The position numbers and the translations under genes are program-made. Under the pieces are notes generated by a model that saw nothing but the letters and a program-made list of their open reading frames with translations, did not search any database and was not told the DNA's origin. Shown here one piece after another: positions 15,968 to 27,326 of a DNA stretch of 64,000 nt (within the stretch, counting starts at the first letter, position 1; each line of letters starts with the position of its first letter). Source of the stretch: Nocardia puris (lineage in GTDB: Bacteria; Actinomycetota; Actinomycetes; Mycobacteriales; Mycobacteriaceae); assembly GCF_003315035.1 (NCBI RefSeq), contig NZ_QNRE01000019.1, positions 24,936-88,935 of the forward strand, given 5' to 3'.

Positions 15968-16738
15968 CGTTCGATATGGCGAACACTGGATCGGGAGACG
16001 TTCACCGGCATCGCGGCGGTCTGCCTGGCGGTCGGCGTGATCGGCGTGTCCTACGGGACCACCGCCGTCGCGTCGGGCTTCCCGGTGTGGCTGCCGGTGC
16101 TGTTGAGTACCGTCGTGCTGGCCGGCGGCGCCGAATTCCTGTTCCTCGGCATCGTCGCGGCGGGCGGCAGTCCGATCGCCGCGGTGCTGGCGGGCTTGCT
16201 GGTCAACGCCAGGCACCTGCCCTACGGATTGTCGGTGCCCGACGTGGTGGGCACCGGCTGGCGGCGGCTGATCGGCGTGCACGTCATGAACGACGAGGCC
16301 GTCGCGATGGCGCTCGCCGAATCCGAGCCCGCCCGCAAGCGCGCGGTGTACTGGGCCTGCGGCCTCGGCGTGCTGCTGGCCTGGCCGACGGGTGCCGTGC
16401 TGGGCGCGCTGATCGGCACCGTGGTGCCCGATACCGCCGCGTTCGGTTTGGATGCCGTCTTCCCGGCGGTCCTGCTCGCCCTGGTGATCCCGGCGCTGCG
16501 CGACCGGACGACGTTCGGCGCCGTGGCGGTGGGCGCGGGAGTCGCGGTGCTGAGCGCGCCGTTCCTGCCCGCGGGGATGCCGGTGTTGCTGGCGCTGTCG
16601 GGGGTGTTGTTCGCCGCCTTGCGATTACGGCGGTCGGAGCGAGCCGGTGCGGAACGGAACGCCACCCCGGGTGAGTGCGCGTCGCCGGCAGATCGCACAT
16701 GCGCTGCCGACGGCACGGGCCGGGGTGAGGATCGATGA
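15965..16738 (+). CDS. azlC: AzlC-family branched-chain amino acid exporter, large subunit
   Basis: Inner-membrane permease of the AzlC family, 257 aa. With AzlD it forms a two-component exporter for branched-chain amino acids and analogues. Seven or so hydrophobic helices are visible, with the family hallmark Asn-Ala-Arg-His-Leu-Pro-Tyr-Gly after the third and a conserved Asn-Asp-Glu-Ala segment. The hydrophilic C-terminal ~30 residues have no function I can name. ATG 15965 preferred because the upstream candidates (TTG 15929, ATG 15947) fall inside the promoter and operator. Ends in an ATGA overlap with azlD. Confidence 0.85.
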   Translation: MRSIWRTLDRETFTGIAAVCLAVGVIGVSYGTTAVASGFPVWLPVLLSTVVLAGGAEFLFLGIVAAGGSPIAAVLAGLLVNARHLPYGLSVPDVVGTGWRRLIGVHVMNDEAVAMALAESEPARKRAVYWACGLGVLLAWPTGAVLGALIGTVVPDTAAFGLDAVFPAVLLALVIPALRDRTTFGAVAVGAGVAVLSAPFLPAGMPVLLALSGVLFAALRLRRSERAGAERNATPGECASPADRTCAADGTGRGEDR

Positions 16739-17046
16739 TGCTCGTCGCCGGAGTTCTCAGCCTGGCCGTCGGCACCTACGCGTTCCGGTGGGCCGGACCC
16801 GCCCTGCGCGACCGCATCCGGTTCCCCGAACGCGCGCGGCAGTTGCTCGAGATCGGCGCGGTGGTGTTGCTGGCCGCACTGGTCGCGGTCACGACATTGC
16901 CGTTCGGCACAGGTCATCTGGGTGCCGCGCTGCCCGCCGGGGTCGCCGTGGGCGGTGTGCTCGCGTGGCGGCGCAGCCCGCTGCTGGTGGTGGTGCTGGC
17001 AGCGGCAGCGACAACGGCTTTGCTGCGGTTGGCCGGGGTGCCGTAG
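16735..17046 (+). CDS. azlD: AzlD-family small exporter subunit
   Basis: Small membrane partner of AzlC, 103 aa, with four hydrophobic segments and the family N-terminus Thr-Tyr-Ala-Phe-Arg-Trp-Ala-Gly-Pro. Start ATG overlaps the azlC stop (ATGA), so the subunits are made in a coupled way. Confidence 0.85.
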   Translation: MMLVAGVLSLAVGTYAFRWAGPALRDRIRFPERARQLLEIGAVVLLAALVAVTTLPFGTGHLGAALPAGVAVGGVLAWRRSPLLVVVLAAAATTALLRLAGVP

Positions 17047-17090
17047 CCCGGCGCGCAGAACCGGACGACCTGATGCGTGCTCCGCGCGAA

Positions 17091-17759
17091 TCAGTTGGGC
17101 AGCAACGGGATACTGCCCGAGCGGCGGCGCGCGACGGACCCGTAGCGGGCGTCGATGCGCAGCCAGGTGGCGGTGGCGCGCACGCGGACGATCTCGGTGG
17201 GCGGGATGCGGCGGGCCTCGGCCTTGTCCCCCGAGTGCGGGATGAAATCCATGGCGGTGAGGGCGAAGACGACGCGCATCGGCACCCGCACCTCGGTGTC
17301 GTCGGCCGACACCGTGAGCACGGTCTGGTCGAGCAGGGAGGCGGGCGGGCCGTGCTGGCTGCCGTGCTCCTTCGCCAATTGCGCTCCGCGCTCGGCCAAT
17401 TCGACCAAGGTGCGGGCGGGCACGTCGTCCACGTGGACGAACCCGTCGGCGGGCGGCAGCGCCCCGCGCCACGCGGAGTCCATCGAGTAGCCGAGGTCGA
17501 TCGGGCTGCCGGTGCCGAGCCCGGCCAGCACCAGGTCCGCGCCGACGGTGACGTCGTCCACGCCCAGTTCGGCGACCACCGTGCGCACCGCCAGCGCCTC
17601 GAAACCCGTTGCCACCCACCCGGACACGAAGCGCTCACCGCGGCGGCGCAACCGGATCACGGCGGCCGGGTCCAGCCGCACCGCCCGGCTCAGGAAGGTG
17701 GCCAGGTTCTCGCGCTCGGCGGGGTCGGCGACGTGCAGCACCCGCTGCTCCCCGATCAC
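17091..17759 (-). CDS. Conserved hypothetical protein (Rv2474c-like position)
   Basis: 222-aa soluble protein found between the thioesterase gene and azlD. It has an N-terminal His-Val-Ala-Asp-Pro-Ala-Glu-Arg segment, a basic Val-Ile-Arg-Leu-Arg-Arg-Arg-Gly stretch that could contact nucleic acid or phosphate, and a C-terminal region ending in Leu-Leu-Pro-Asn. No catalytic motif recognised. GTG start 13 bases after the thioesterase stop, indicating an operon. It occupies the place of Rv2474c and has similar length, so it is probably an actinobacterial core gene. Function unknown. Confidence 0.7.
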   Translation of the reverse strand: MIGEQRVLHVADPAERENLATFLSRAVRLDPAAVIRLRRRGERFVSGWVATGFEALAVRTVVAELGVDDVTVGADLVLAGLGTGSPIDLGYSMDSAWRGALPPADGFVHVDDVPARTLVELAERGAQLAKEHGSQHGPPASLLDQTVLTVSADDTEVRVPMRVVFALTAMDFIPHSGDKAEARRIPPTEIVRVRATATWLRIDARYGSVARRRSGSIPLLPN

Positions 17760-17772
17760 GACCGCGCCGTCG

Positions 17773-18243
17773 TCACTTGTCGAGCCACTGCGCGAGATAG
17801 TCGCGCTCCTCCGGGGTGAACCGGCGCAGGCGCTGGGTCTCGATGTCGAAGGCCGCCAGCTGCGTGGAGGCGATCACGGCGGGCGGCGAGTCGGGGGCGG
17901 CGCCGTTCGGGCGGACCTCGTAGCCCACGGTGAAATCGACCGCCCGCAACCGCTGCACCCACATGGCGATATCGAGCGGGGTGTCCTCGTGCCGCAGCTG
18001 CGCGCGGTAGCGCACGTGCAGGTCGGTGAGCACACACCCCTTGCCGAGGGCCGACGTCGGGCGGTCACCCTCGAACAGCCACGGGATGCGCGCCTCCTCC
18101 AGCAGGGTCACCATGCGGGCGTGGTTGACGTGCTGGAACACGTCCATATCCGACCAGCGGATCTCCACCTGGGTGTGGAATCGCCTGGGCAGCAGGACCG
18201 TATCGGTGTGCGCCTGCCCGTTTCCGTTCAACGTGCTCGTCAC
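17773..18243 (-). CDS. Acyl-CoA thioesterase, 4HBT hot-dog fold
   Basis: Hot-dog fold thioesterase of 156 aa, cytosolic, hydrolysing an acyl-CoA. The signature Trp-Ser-Asp-Met-Asp-Val-Phe-Gln-His-Val-Asn-His-Ala sits at residues ~27-41 and supplies the catalytic Asp. GTG start chosen because GGAGGT lies eight bases upstream; longer in-frame starts add a low-complexity leader. It corresponds to Rv2475c and is followed by the conserved hypothetical gene. Confidence 0.88.
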   Translation of the reverse strand: MTSTLNGNGQAHTDTVLLPRRFHTQVEIRWSDMDVFQHVNHARMVTLLEEARIPWLFEGDRPTSALGKGCVLTDLHVRYRAQLRHEDTPLDIAMWVQRLRAVDFTVGYEVRPNGAAPDSPPAVIASTQLAAFDIETQRLRRFTPEERDYLAQWLDK

Positions 18244-18496
18244 AGTGGTACCTCCGGTGGGCACCCGGCCACTCGCCAGACTCCCACGCTGCGACTCCGC
18301 AACAGGCGACGAGGCGAGATCGCGGGTGCGACAGACTCCGATTCTCGACATTCAGATCCGGGCCGCATCGCTCGGATCGAGCCGATCCTGAGCGTCCAGT
18401 ATCGCAAGCCGGGCCCGCCCGGTCGCGCCGGGGGCGAGACCCGCCGAGAAACCCGAGGTCGGGCGGGCACCGACCGGCGGCACCCGCCCGCGGTTC

Positions 18497-21400
18497 CTAC
18501 CTCGGCACCTCCGACTGCGCGCCGACGCCGCTGACCATGCTGCGCACCTGTCGCGCCGCCACCGAGAGCGTCGCCAGATCGTGCGCGCCCGATTCGAACA
18601 GCTCCGACAGCGCGGCCCGCGCGCGACCCAGCCGGGACTGGTTCTTCGACTCCCAGTACGCGATCTTCTCGTCGGCGGTCTCCTCGGGTTCACCGCCGGA
18701 CAGCACGTCGAGGGTGAGCGAGCGCAGCGACCCGTACATGTCGTCGCGCAGGGCCAGCCGGGCCAGCGCGTGCCAACGGTCGCCGCGTTCGAGGTGGCTC
18801 ACCGCCTGGAGCAACCAGTCGATCTTGAGGTGCTCGTTGAGCGCGTAGTACAGCGCGCCCACCTCCTCGCCGTCGCGCTCGGTGATGTCGGCGATGTCGA
18901 TCACGTCCAGCAGCGGGAACAGGTTGAGCAGGCCGAACACCTCGGTCGCGAGGTCGGTGGGCGCACCGCGCGCGATGAGTTCGGCGGACTGGTCGGTGAG
19001 CGTGGCCACGTGGTGACCGCGCAACCACTCCGGCACCTTCGAGGCCAGCTCCCGCACGCCCCTGGTGTAGCGGTTCACCTCCGCGCCCGCCGCGATGGGC
19101 TGCGGGCGGTTGCTCAGCAGCCACCGGGAAGCGCGGTCGAGGATGCGTTTGGTCTCGAGCTCGAGTTCGTCGCGCACCGAGATCGGCACATCGGCCGCGC
19201 GGATGCGCGCCCAGACCGTGTGCAGGTCGAAGATCCCGGCGGCCGCGGCGAAGGCGCGCACGGCGTCGGTGGTGGTGGCGCCCACTTCCTCGTTGAGCCG
19301 GAACGCGTAGGTGATGCCGCCGTAATCGACCATCTCGTTGACGATCATGGTGGTGACGATCTCGCGGCGCAGCCGGTGCTTCTTGATGGCCGCGCCGAAC
19401 CGCTCCCGCAGCGGCGTCGGGAAGTACTCCGGCAGCCGTGCCGCGAAGTAGGTCATATCGGGCAGGTCGGACTCGAGCAGATCGGCCTTCAGCGAAAGCT
19501 TCACGTGCGCGAGCAGATTCGCCAGTTCCGGCGAGACCAGCCCCACACCGTCCTCGTGGCGGCGCTTCATCTCGGCGTCCGAGGGCAGCGCCTCCAGCTC
19601 GCGGTCGAGCCCGCGCCGCTGTTCGAGATCGGCGATGAGCCGCATGTTGACGTTCATCATGCGCGGCGCCTCGAAGCGCGCGATGCCCATCAGGAAGTTC
19701 TGGGACACGTTGTCCTGCAACACCATATCGGCGACCTCGTCGGTCATCGAGGCGAGCAGCGGGTTGCGTTCGGCCTCCGGCAGCGCGCCGGAGCTCACCA
19801 CGCCGTCGAGCAGGACCTTGATATTGACCTCGTGGTCGGAGCAGTCGACGCCCGCGGAGTTGTCCAGCGCGTCGGTGTTCATCTTGCCGCCGTTGCGGCA
19901 GAACTCGATGCGGCCCAGCGCGGTCGCGCCGAGGTTGCCGCCCTCGCCGATCACCCGCACCCGCAACTCGTTGCCGTTGACGCGCACCGCGTCGTTGGAC
20001 TTGTCGCCCACCTCGGCGTTGGATTCGGTGCTCGCCTTGATGTAGGTGCCGATGCCGCCGTTCCACAGCAACTGCGCGGGCGAGAGCAGGATGGCACGCA
20101 CCAGTTCCGGCGGGGAGAGCGATTCGACGTCGTCGGGCAGGCCCAGCGCCACCCGCGCCTGCGGGCTGATGGGCACCGACTTCACCGTGCGATCCCACAC
20201 ACCGCCGCCCGCGCTGATCAGCGAGGTGTCGTAGTCGGCCCAGGAGGAGCGCGGCAGTTCGAACATCCGGCGCCGCTCCGCGTAGGAACTCGCGGCATCG
20301 GGATTCGGGTCGAGGAAGATGTGGCGGTGGTCGAAGGCGGCGACCAGCCGGATGTGCTCGGAGAGCAGCATCCCGTTGCCGAACACGTCGCCGCTCATGT
20401 CACCGATGCCGACGACGGTGAAATCCTCGGTCTGGGTGTCGATATCCATCTCGCGGAAGTGCCGTTTGACGCTCTCCCACGCGCCGCGCGCCGTGATGCC
20501 CATGGCCTTGTGGTCGTAGCCTGCCGACCCGCCGGAGGCGAAGGCGTCGCCCAGCCAGAAGCCGTAGCTCAGCGCGACGTCGTTGGCGATATCGGAGAAC
20601 GTGGCGGTGCCCTTGTCGGCGGCGACCACCAGGTAGGTGTCGTCACCGTCGCGCCGGATCACCCGCGCGGGCGGCAGCACCGCGCCGGTGGTCAGGTCGA
20701 CGTTGTCGGTGAGATCGAGCAAGCCGGAGATGAAGGTGCGGTAGCATTCGACGCCCTCCGCCCCCAGCGCCTGCCGGTCGGCCACCGGGTCGCCGGTGGG
20801 CGTGGGCGGCTGCTTGACCACGAAGCCACCCTTGGCGCCGACGGGCACGATCACCGCGTTCTTCACCGCCTGCGCCTTCACCAGGCCGAGAATCTCCGTG
20901 CGGAAGTCCTCCAGCCGGTCCGACCATCTCAGGCCGCCGCGCGCCACCGGCCCGAACCGCAGGTGCACGCCCTCCACCCGCGGCGAGTACACGAAGATCT
21001 CGAATTGCGGTTTGGGCTTGGGCAATTCGGCGATCTCGCGCGGCTCCACCTTCATGGCGACGAAATCGCGCGAGCGGCCCTCGGCGTCGGTGACGTAGTA
21101 GTTGGTGCGCAATGTCGCCTTGATCAACCCGAGGATGGCGCGCAGGATGCGGTCGGCGTCCAGGCTCACCACCTGGTCGATGCGGGCGCGCAGCTGGGTC
21201 TCCAGATCGGCGGCGTGGTCGGCCGATACGGTGTCGGGATCGAACCGCGCGGCGAACAGGTCCACGAACAGCCGCGCCACGTCGGGGTAGGTGAGCAGCA
21301 CCCTGGCGATATTGGCCTGGCTGTACGGAAAACCGGCCTGCTGCAAATATTTCGCGTACGTGCGCAGGATCGACACCGACCGCCACGACAGCCGTGCGCG

Positions 21401-23428
21401 CAACACCAGTTCGTTGAGCCCGTCGGCCTCGGCACGGCCGTACCAGACCGCTTCGAACGCCTCGGTGAACCGCTCGCGCAGACCGGCCACCTCGTCCTCC
21501 AGCGCCTCGGCGCGGGCGGGCGGCTCGAGCAGTTCGGCGTCCAGATCCGAATCCAGTGCGCTGCGCAGCAGTTCGGGCCGAGCCAGCAGGCCGAAGTCGT
21601 AGATCCAGCGCTCGCCGTCGGCGTCGGCGCCGTCCGGGCGCACCCGGTACGGCCGCTCGTCGAGCACTTCCACGCCGAGGCTCTGCAGCACGGGCAGCAC
21701 CTGGCTCAGGGAGACGCCGGTGCCCCCGATGTAGAGGGTGAAGCGCCAGGCGCCGGGTGCGGCGTCGGCGCTGCGGTACAGGTGCTGATCGATGACGCCT
21801 TCGGACAGCCGCTCCAACCTGCCGATGTCGCCGAGGGCGCGAGCCGCGCTGAAGTCCTGCTTGTACGCCTCGGGGAAGGCGCCGGCGTAGCGCTGCACCA
21901 CGGCCGGATCGAGCACCGTGGAGTTGCTCACCGCGTCACCGAGGCGGTCGTCCCAGGTGTGGCTGGCCTCGTTCAGCAGGCCCTGGATGCGCAGGCGGTT
22001 GACCTCGGAGGTGTCGGCCACCTGATCGGCGTCACGCGGGACCGGGGAACCCTCGTCGGCTAGCCGGACCGTGAAATACACGCTGGCGAGCTCACTTTCG
22101 CTCACCCGCGCGGAGTAGTCGATGGAGACGCCGCCCAGTTCGCGGACCAGGATCTCCTGCATCTCGAGCCGGACCCGGGTGGTGTAGCGGTCGCGCGGCA
22201 GGTACACCATGCAGGCGACGAAGCGGCCGTAGGAGTCCGAGCGCATGAACAGCCGCACCTGCCTGCGCAGGCTCACGTTCAGCACCGCGGCGGCGGTGCG
22301 GCGCATGGTCTCGGTGTCGGAGGAGAACAGTTCGGTGCGCGGGAAGGACTGGATTACCTCGAGCATCGCCTGACCGGAGAAGGAGTCCAGGTCGAAGCCG
22401 TTCTCCTCGATCACCGAGCGCACCCGCCGCCCGATCACCGGGATGTCGAGCACGTTCTCGTGCACCGCGGTCACCGTGAATACCCCGATGAACAGGTGCT
22501 CGCCCCGAATCTCGCCCCGCTCGTCGAAATCGGCGACGCCGATGAAGTACGGGTACACCGACCGGTGCACGGTGGCGGGCACCAGACCCTGGGTGAGCAT
22601 GAGCAGCGGCCGGTCGCCGCCGTTGATCGGGACGCGGAAATCGGTGCCGACATCGGGACGCAGCACGCCGAGGCAGGTGCCGGGCACCGGGCTCGAGGTG
22701 GTCTGCTCACCCTCGACGCCGAGGCGGTAGCGGGCGTAGCCGAGCACGGTGAAATTGCCCTCGGCGAGCCAGCGCAGCAGGTTCGCGCAGTCGACCAGAT
22801 CGGTCGCGTCGAACGGCGCGGTCGGCCGGGCGGCGGCATTCTCCAACTCGTCGGCCAGCGCGCTCTGGACGTCGCGGATGGCCTCGGTGTCGCCGATGAC
22901 CTGGCGCACGTCGTCGATGACGTCGGGCATGGACTTCTCGATGCGATCCAGGACGGCGCGACTCGTCGCGGGGTGCAGTTGCAGGTGCATCCAGGATTCG
23001 CGCAGGCCGGTGGCGCCGTTGCCGTCCACCTCGTGCGGGGCGGCGTCGAGCAGGTGGCCTTCCGCGTCGCGCTCCACCTCGAAGATCGGGTGGATCACCT
23101 CGCTGACGCTCACGCCCAGCCTGCTCAGCGAGGAGGTGATGGATTCGACCAGCAGCGGCATATCGTCGGTGACCACCTGCACCGCCGCGCCCAGTCCCGA
23201 CCCGTCGTCGGGGTGGTAGACGCGCACCAGCGCGCGCTCGGGCCTGCGCGCCATCGCCAGGTGCAGGTGGCGGCGGAAGATCTGGGTGATGCCCGTGATC
23301 GCACAGTCCACATCGCCCGCGTCGACGTGGCGGAAGTACGCCTCCTCGAGCGCCGCGAGATCAGCGCGCAGCGATTGCGGCATACCCGCGGCCCACGCCG
23401 CACCGGACAACTCGGACGAGACCGTCAT
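18497..23428 (-). CDS. gdh: Large NAD-dependent glutamate dehydrogenase
   Basis: NAD-specific glutamate dehydrogenase of the 180-kDa class, 1643 aa, converting glutamate to 2-oxoglutarate and ammonia. N-terminal ACT-like regulatory modules cover roughly the first 700 residues. The catalytic part follows, with Arg-Gly-Gly-Leu-Arg-Trp-Ser-Asp-Arg, Lys-Gly-Gly-Phe-Val-Val-Lys and Ile-Gly-Asp-Met-Ser-Gly-Asp-Val-Phe-Gly-Asn-Gly-Met-Leu, then a long helical C-terminal domain. ATG at 23428 chosen over upstream starts because the conserved N-terminus begins here; GGAG is 13 bases away, an unusually long gap. Equivalent to Rv2476c; regulation by amino acids or GarA is known in relatives, not visible here. 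Confidence 0.93.
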   Translation of the reverse strand: MTVSSELSGAAWAAGMPQSLRADLAALEEAYFRHVDAGDVDCAITGITQIFRRHLHLAMARRPERALVRVYHPDDGSGLGAAVQVVTDDMPLLVESITSSLSRLGVSVSEVIHPIFEVERDAEGHLLDAAPHEVDGNGATGLRESWMHLQLHPATSRAVLDRIEKSMPDVIDDVRQVIGDTEAIRDVQSALADELENAAARPTAPFDATDLVDCANLLRWLAEGNFTVLGYARYRLGVEGEQTTSSPVPGTCLGVLRPDVGTDFRVPINGGDRPLLMLTQGLVPATVHRSVYPYFIGVADFDERGEIRGEHLFIGVFTVTAVHENVLDIPVIGRRVRSVIEENGFDLDSFSGQAMLEVIQSFPRTELFSSDTETMRRTAAAVLNVSLRRQVRLFMRSDSYGRFVACMVYLPRDRYTTRVRLEMQEILVRELGGVSIDYSARVSESELASVYFTVRLADEGSPVPRDADQVADTSEVNRLRIQGLLNEASHTWDDRLGDAVSNSTVLDPAVVQRYAGAFPEAYKQDFSAARALGDIGRLERLSEGVIDQHLYRSADAAPGAWRFTLYIGGTGVSLSQVLPVLQSLGVEVLDERPYRVRPDGADADGERWIYDFGLLARPELLRSALDSDLDAELLEPPARAEALEDEVAGLRERFTEAFEAVWYGRAEADGLNELVLRARLSWRSVSILRTYAKYLQQAGFPYSQANIARVLLTYPDVARLFVDLFAARFDPDTVSADHAADLETQLRARIDQVVSLDADRILRAILGLIKATLRTNYYVTDAEGRSRDFVAMKVEPREIAELPKPKPQFEIFVYSPRVEGVHLRFGPVARGGLRWSDRLEDFRTEILGLVKAQAVKNAVIVPVGAKGGFVVKQPPTPTGDPVADRQALGAEGVECYRTFISGLLDLTDNVDLTTGAVLPPARVIRRDGDDTYLVVAADKGTATFSDIANDVALSYGFWLGDAFASGGSAGYDHKAMGITARGAWESVKRHFREMDIDTQTEDFTVVGIGDMSGDVFGNGMLLSEHIRLVAAFDHRHIFLDPNPDAASSYAERRRMFELPRSSWADYDTSLISAGGGVWDRTVKSVPISPQARVALGLPDDVESLSPPELVRAILLSPAQLLWNGGIGTYIKASTESNAEVGDKSNDAVRVNGNELRVRVIGEGGNLGATALGRIEFCRNGGKMNTDALDNSAGVDCSDHEVNIKVLLDGVVSSGALPEAERNPLLASMTDEVADMVLQDNVSQNFLMGIARFEAPRMMNVNMRLIADLEQRRGLDRELEALPSDAEMKRRHEDGVGLVSPELANLLAHVKLSLKADLLESDLPDMTYFAARLPEYFPTPLRERFGAAIKKHRLRREIVTTMIVNEMVDYGGITYAFRLNEEVGATTTDAVRAFAAAAGIFDLHTVWARIRAADVPISVRDELELETKRILDRASRWLLSNRPQPIAAGAEVNRYTRGVRELASKVPEWLRGHHVATLTDQSAELIARGAPTDLATEVFGLLNLFPLLDVIDIADITERDGEEVGALYYALNEHLKIDWLLQAVSHLERGDRWHALARLALRDDMYGSLRSLTLDVLSGGEPEETADEKIAYWESKNQSRLGRARAALSELFESGAHDLATLSVAARQVRSMVSGVGAQSEVPR

Positions 23429-23811
23429 TTTTTCGCCAACTCCCTCGGATTTCGGTTCCGGAACAAAGTGACGCCGGTCCGAGAGTAGCTGTGCGGTGTG
23501 GACGCCCGACCGCCTAGGCACAGCACCCGATCGGACCCACGACATCACCCAGGGGCGGTCGCGGCGGGAAGGACCCGATGACCCGACTGCGCCTGCGCAT
23601 GCACGCAGTCCACCCTAGTGCTCGGTGCGGGTCACGCGCGTCGGAATCGCCACCGATCGGAAATAATCCCGGAGGGTTTGCTCCGCCGGAGCCCGGGGGA
23701 GCGGCCACCGGCCGGAATTCGCCCGATCGCTACCGACGATCGAGGGTCTTTCCGGCCGGTCACCGTGGAGAAGCGCACCGCGGCGGAGCGTCGCCCCGCT
23801 GCGGCGGATAC
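23429..23811. other. Intergenic region gdh-ettA
   Basis: 383 bp between the start of gdh and the end of ettA on the same strand. Frames here give no recognisable protein. A short GC-rich hairpin-capable stretch (GCTCCGCCGGAGC, near 23680) could be part of a terminator after ettA; the gdh promoter must also lie here. Confidence 0.4.
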
Positions 23812-25488
<1,677 letters not shown>

Positions 25489-25643
25489 GCGGTCAACCCT
25501 AATCGTCTCGAGCCGTGCGGCCGCATCCGGGCCGAAGCATCGGTCCAGCTACACAGCGGTTTTCGGTCGGAATCCCCCGGTGGCGGCGAATCGCGGGACC
25601 GGGCCCACGCCACCACCGGTGCGCCCCAGGTGCGCTCGTGCGA

Positions 25644-26159
25644 TCAAGCGCTGACGGTTTCCGGTGCGACACTCCTGACAGGAACGCTACCCGTGGCCTC
25701 GACGGCGGCCACCACCCCCTCGCCCCCGCGCACGGGTTGTGCAGCGCCGAGCACACCGCCGTTATTCCGGACCTCGGCGTTCCCGGCCGGTTGCTCGCCA
25801 CCGCGCTTGCGGACCTCCGTGGTGCACCGGGTGAGGTCGGGCCCCACCGCGCTGGCGCGCATCTCCAGATCGCGCCGGTCGGCCCCCTCCTTCGTGCGGT
25901 ACTCGTGCGTGCGCAACTGGCCGTAGACGAGCACCGGATCGCCGCGCCGCAGGGAAGCGTCGACACCGCCCACCAACCTCCGCCAGCAGGTGACCGTGAG
26001 GAACAGGGTCCCGTTGTCGACCCAGTCGCCGGTCGCGATATCGAACCTGCGCGAGTTGCTGGCCATCCGGAACGTGAGCACGCGTTCGCCGTTGCTCAGA
26101 TCCCGGGTGACCGGGTTGGTGACCAACGTGCCCACCACTGTCGCCATCGCTTCGTACAT
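25644..26159 (-). CDS. ssb: Single-stranded DNA-binding protein
   Basis: SSB family protein, 171 aa. The OB fold occupies the first ~105 residues (Thr-Leu-Val-Thr-Asn-Pro-Val, Trp-Val-Asp-Asn-Gly-Thr-Leu-Phe, Gly-Asp-Pro-Val-Leu-Val-Tyr-Gly). The C-terminal tail is glycine-rich but ends Glu-Thr-Val-Ser-Ala and lacks the acidic Asp-Asp-x-Pro-Phe tip that recruits partners in housekeeping SSB. It is therefore probably a second SSB (SsbB type), in line with Rv2478c, with the replication SSB elsewhere. A DnaA-box-like motif is in its leader. Confidence 0.85.
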   Translation of the reverse strand: MYEAMATVVGTLVTNPVTRDLSNGERVLTFRMASNSRRFDIATGDWVDNGTLFLTVTCWRRLVGGVDASLRRGDPVLVYGQLRTHEYRTKEGADRRDLEMRASAVGPDLTRCTTEVRKRGGEQPAGNAEVRNNGGVLGAAQPVRGGEGVVAAVEATGSVPVRSVAPETVSA

Positions 26160-26284
26160 GATTCCGCCCCTTCACATTCGGACCCGACCACCGGGCCGCC
26201 CCTCTCGGCGAGGGCACTTCCAGCGTCGCGCCACGAGGTGACCGGCGGTACCCCCGATCCGCGGATTGTGGATGAGCTCGATCC

Positions 26285-26293
26285 TGTGGACAA
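26285..26293. promoter_or_regulatory. DnaA box upstream of ssb
   Basis: TGTGGACAA (TTGTCCACA on the minus strand) about 125 bp upstream of the ssb start, with a second one-mismatch box (TGTGGATGA) 18 bp to the left. Suggests DnaA-linked control of the SSB gene; inference only. Confidence 0.35.
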
Positions 26294-26344
26294 CCGCGGC
26301 CGAACACCCGGAGAATCACCGAATTATGCTGTGCGGCACCTGTT

Positions 26345-27313
26345 TCACAGCGCCGTCAGGTCGGTGTTCGCCCCGCACAACACCACCACCGGCCGCTCCC
26401 CCGGCTCGGGAATGTAGGCCCCGCTCTGGATCGCGGCCAGCGCGCTCGCCCCCGCCGACTCCACGACGATGCGGAACTCCCGCCACAGATACTCCCGGCT
26501 CGCGGCGACGGCCTCCTCGGTGACCAGCAGCGACGGCACGTCGTAGCGGCGCGCGACGTCCAGCGCCAGTTCCCCGATCCGGGTGGCCCCCAGCGCGTCG
26601 GCGCCCAGACCACCCCGGCCGACCTCCACCGGCTCCCCGGCGATCAGCGCCGCGTGCAGCGCGGGCAGTTCCACCGGCTCCACGCCGATCACCCGTTGCC
26701 GCCGTCCCAGCGCGGCGCCGATCCCGGCGACCAGCCCGCCGCCGCCCACGGTGACCAGCACCGGCGGCTTCCCGCGCACCTGCTCCTCCAGTTCGAGGCC
26801 GACCACCCCGGCGCCCGCCGCCACGTCGGGCAGGTCGAAGGCGTGCAGCGAGAAGGCGCCGCGCTCCTCGGCCAGTTCGGCGGCGTGGCGCACCGCCTCG
26901 CCGTAAGTCGTGCCGTGCCAGAGCACTTCGGCGCCGTGCGACCACATCGCCGCGACCTTGGTGTGCGGCGCGGATTCCGGCACGACCACCGTGCACGCCT
27001 TGCCCAGCCACGACGCGGCCAGCGCCGCCGCGATCCCGGCGTTGCCCGCCGAGGCGATCACCACCTGGTCGGTCCGCGCGCTCGAGGCGAGCAGCGCGTT
27101 GAGGCTGCCGCGCACCTTGAAGGTGCCGCCGTGCTGGAGGTATTCGAGTTTCAGCGTCACGGGCACCGGGCCGTCGGGCCCGGCCACCGAGGTGTGGAAC
27201 ACCGGGGTCTTGCGGATCCGGCCGGTCATGCGGCGGCGCGCCGCGCGCACGTCGGCGCGATCCACCCGCCCGGCCGGGCGATGCGCCGTCACGGCGCCAC
27301 AGCGGTCGGTCAC
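26345..27313 (-). CDS. PLP-dependent serine/threonine dehydratase-like enzyme
   Basis: Fold-type II PLP enzyme, 322 aa from the chosen GTG, related to threonine ammonia-lyase and serine racemase. The PLP lysine is in Gly-Gly-Thr-Phe-Lys-Val-Arg-Gly-Ser, the phosphate-binding loop is the glycine run Val-Gly-Gly-Gly-Gly-Leu-Val, and Ser-Ala-Gly-Asn-Ala-Gly-Ile-Ala holds the substrate loop. No ACT regulatory domain follows, so it is a catabolic or unregulated form. An in-frame start at 27349 would overlap the neighbouring gene. Substrate (Thr, Ser or another) cannot be fixed. Confidence 0.85.
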   Translation of the reverse strand: MTDRCGAVTAHRPAGRVDRADVRAARRRMTGRIRKTPVFHTSVAGPDGPVPVTLKLEYLQHGGTFKVRGSLNALLASSARTDQVVIASAGNAGIAAALAASWLGKACTVVVPESAPHTKVAAMWSHGAEVLWHGTTYGEAVRHAAELAEERGAFSLHAFDLPDVAAGAGVVGLELEEQVRGKPPVLVTVGGGGLVAGIGAALGRRQRVIGVEPVELPALHAALIAGEPVEVGRGGLGADALGATRIGELALDVARRYDVPSLLVTEEAVAASREYLWREFRIVVESAGASALAAIQSGAYIPEPGERPVVVLCGANTDLTAL

Positions 27314-27326
27314 GGCGCGAATCGTC

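Noticed and set aside
18581..22063. An 1160-codon open frame antisense to gdh
   Set aside because: Glutamate dehydrogenase is recognisable through the whole opposite strand; the antisense product has no domain.
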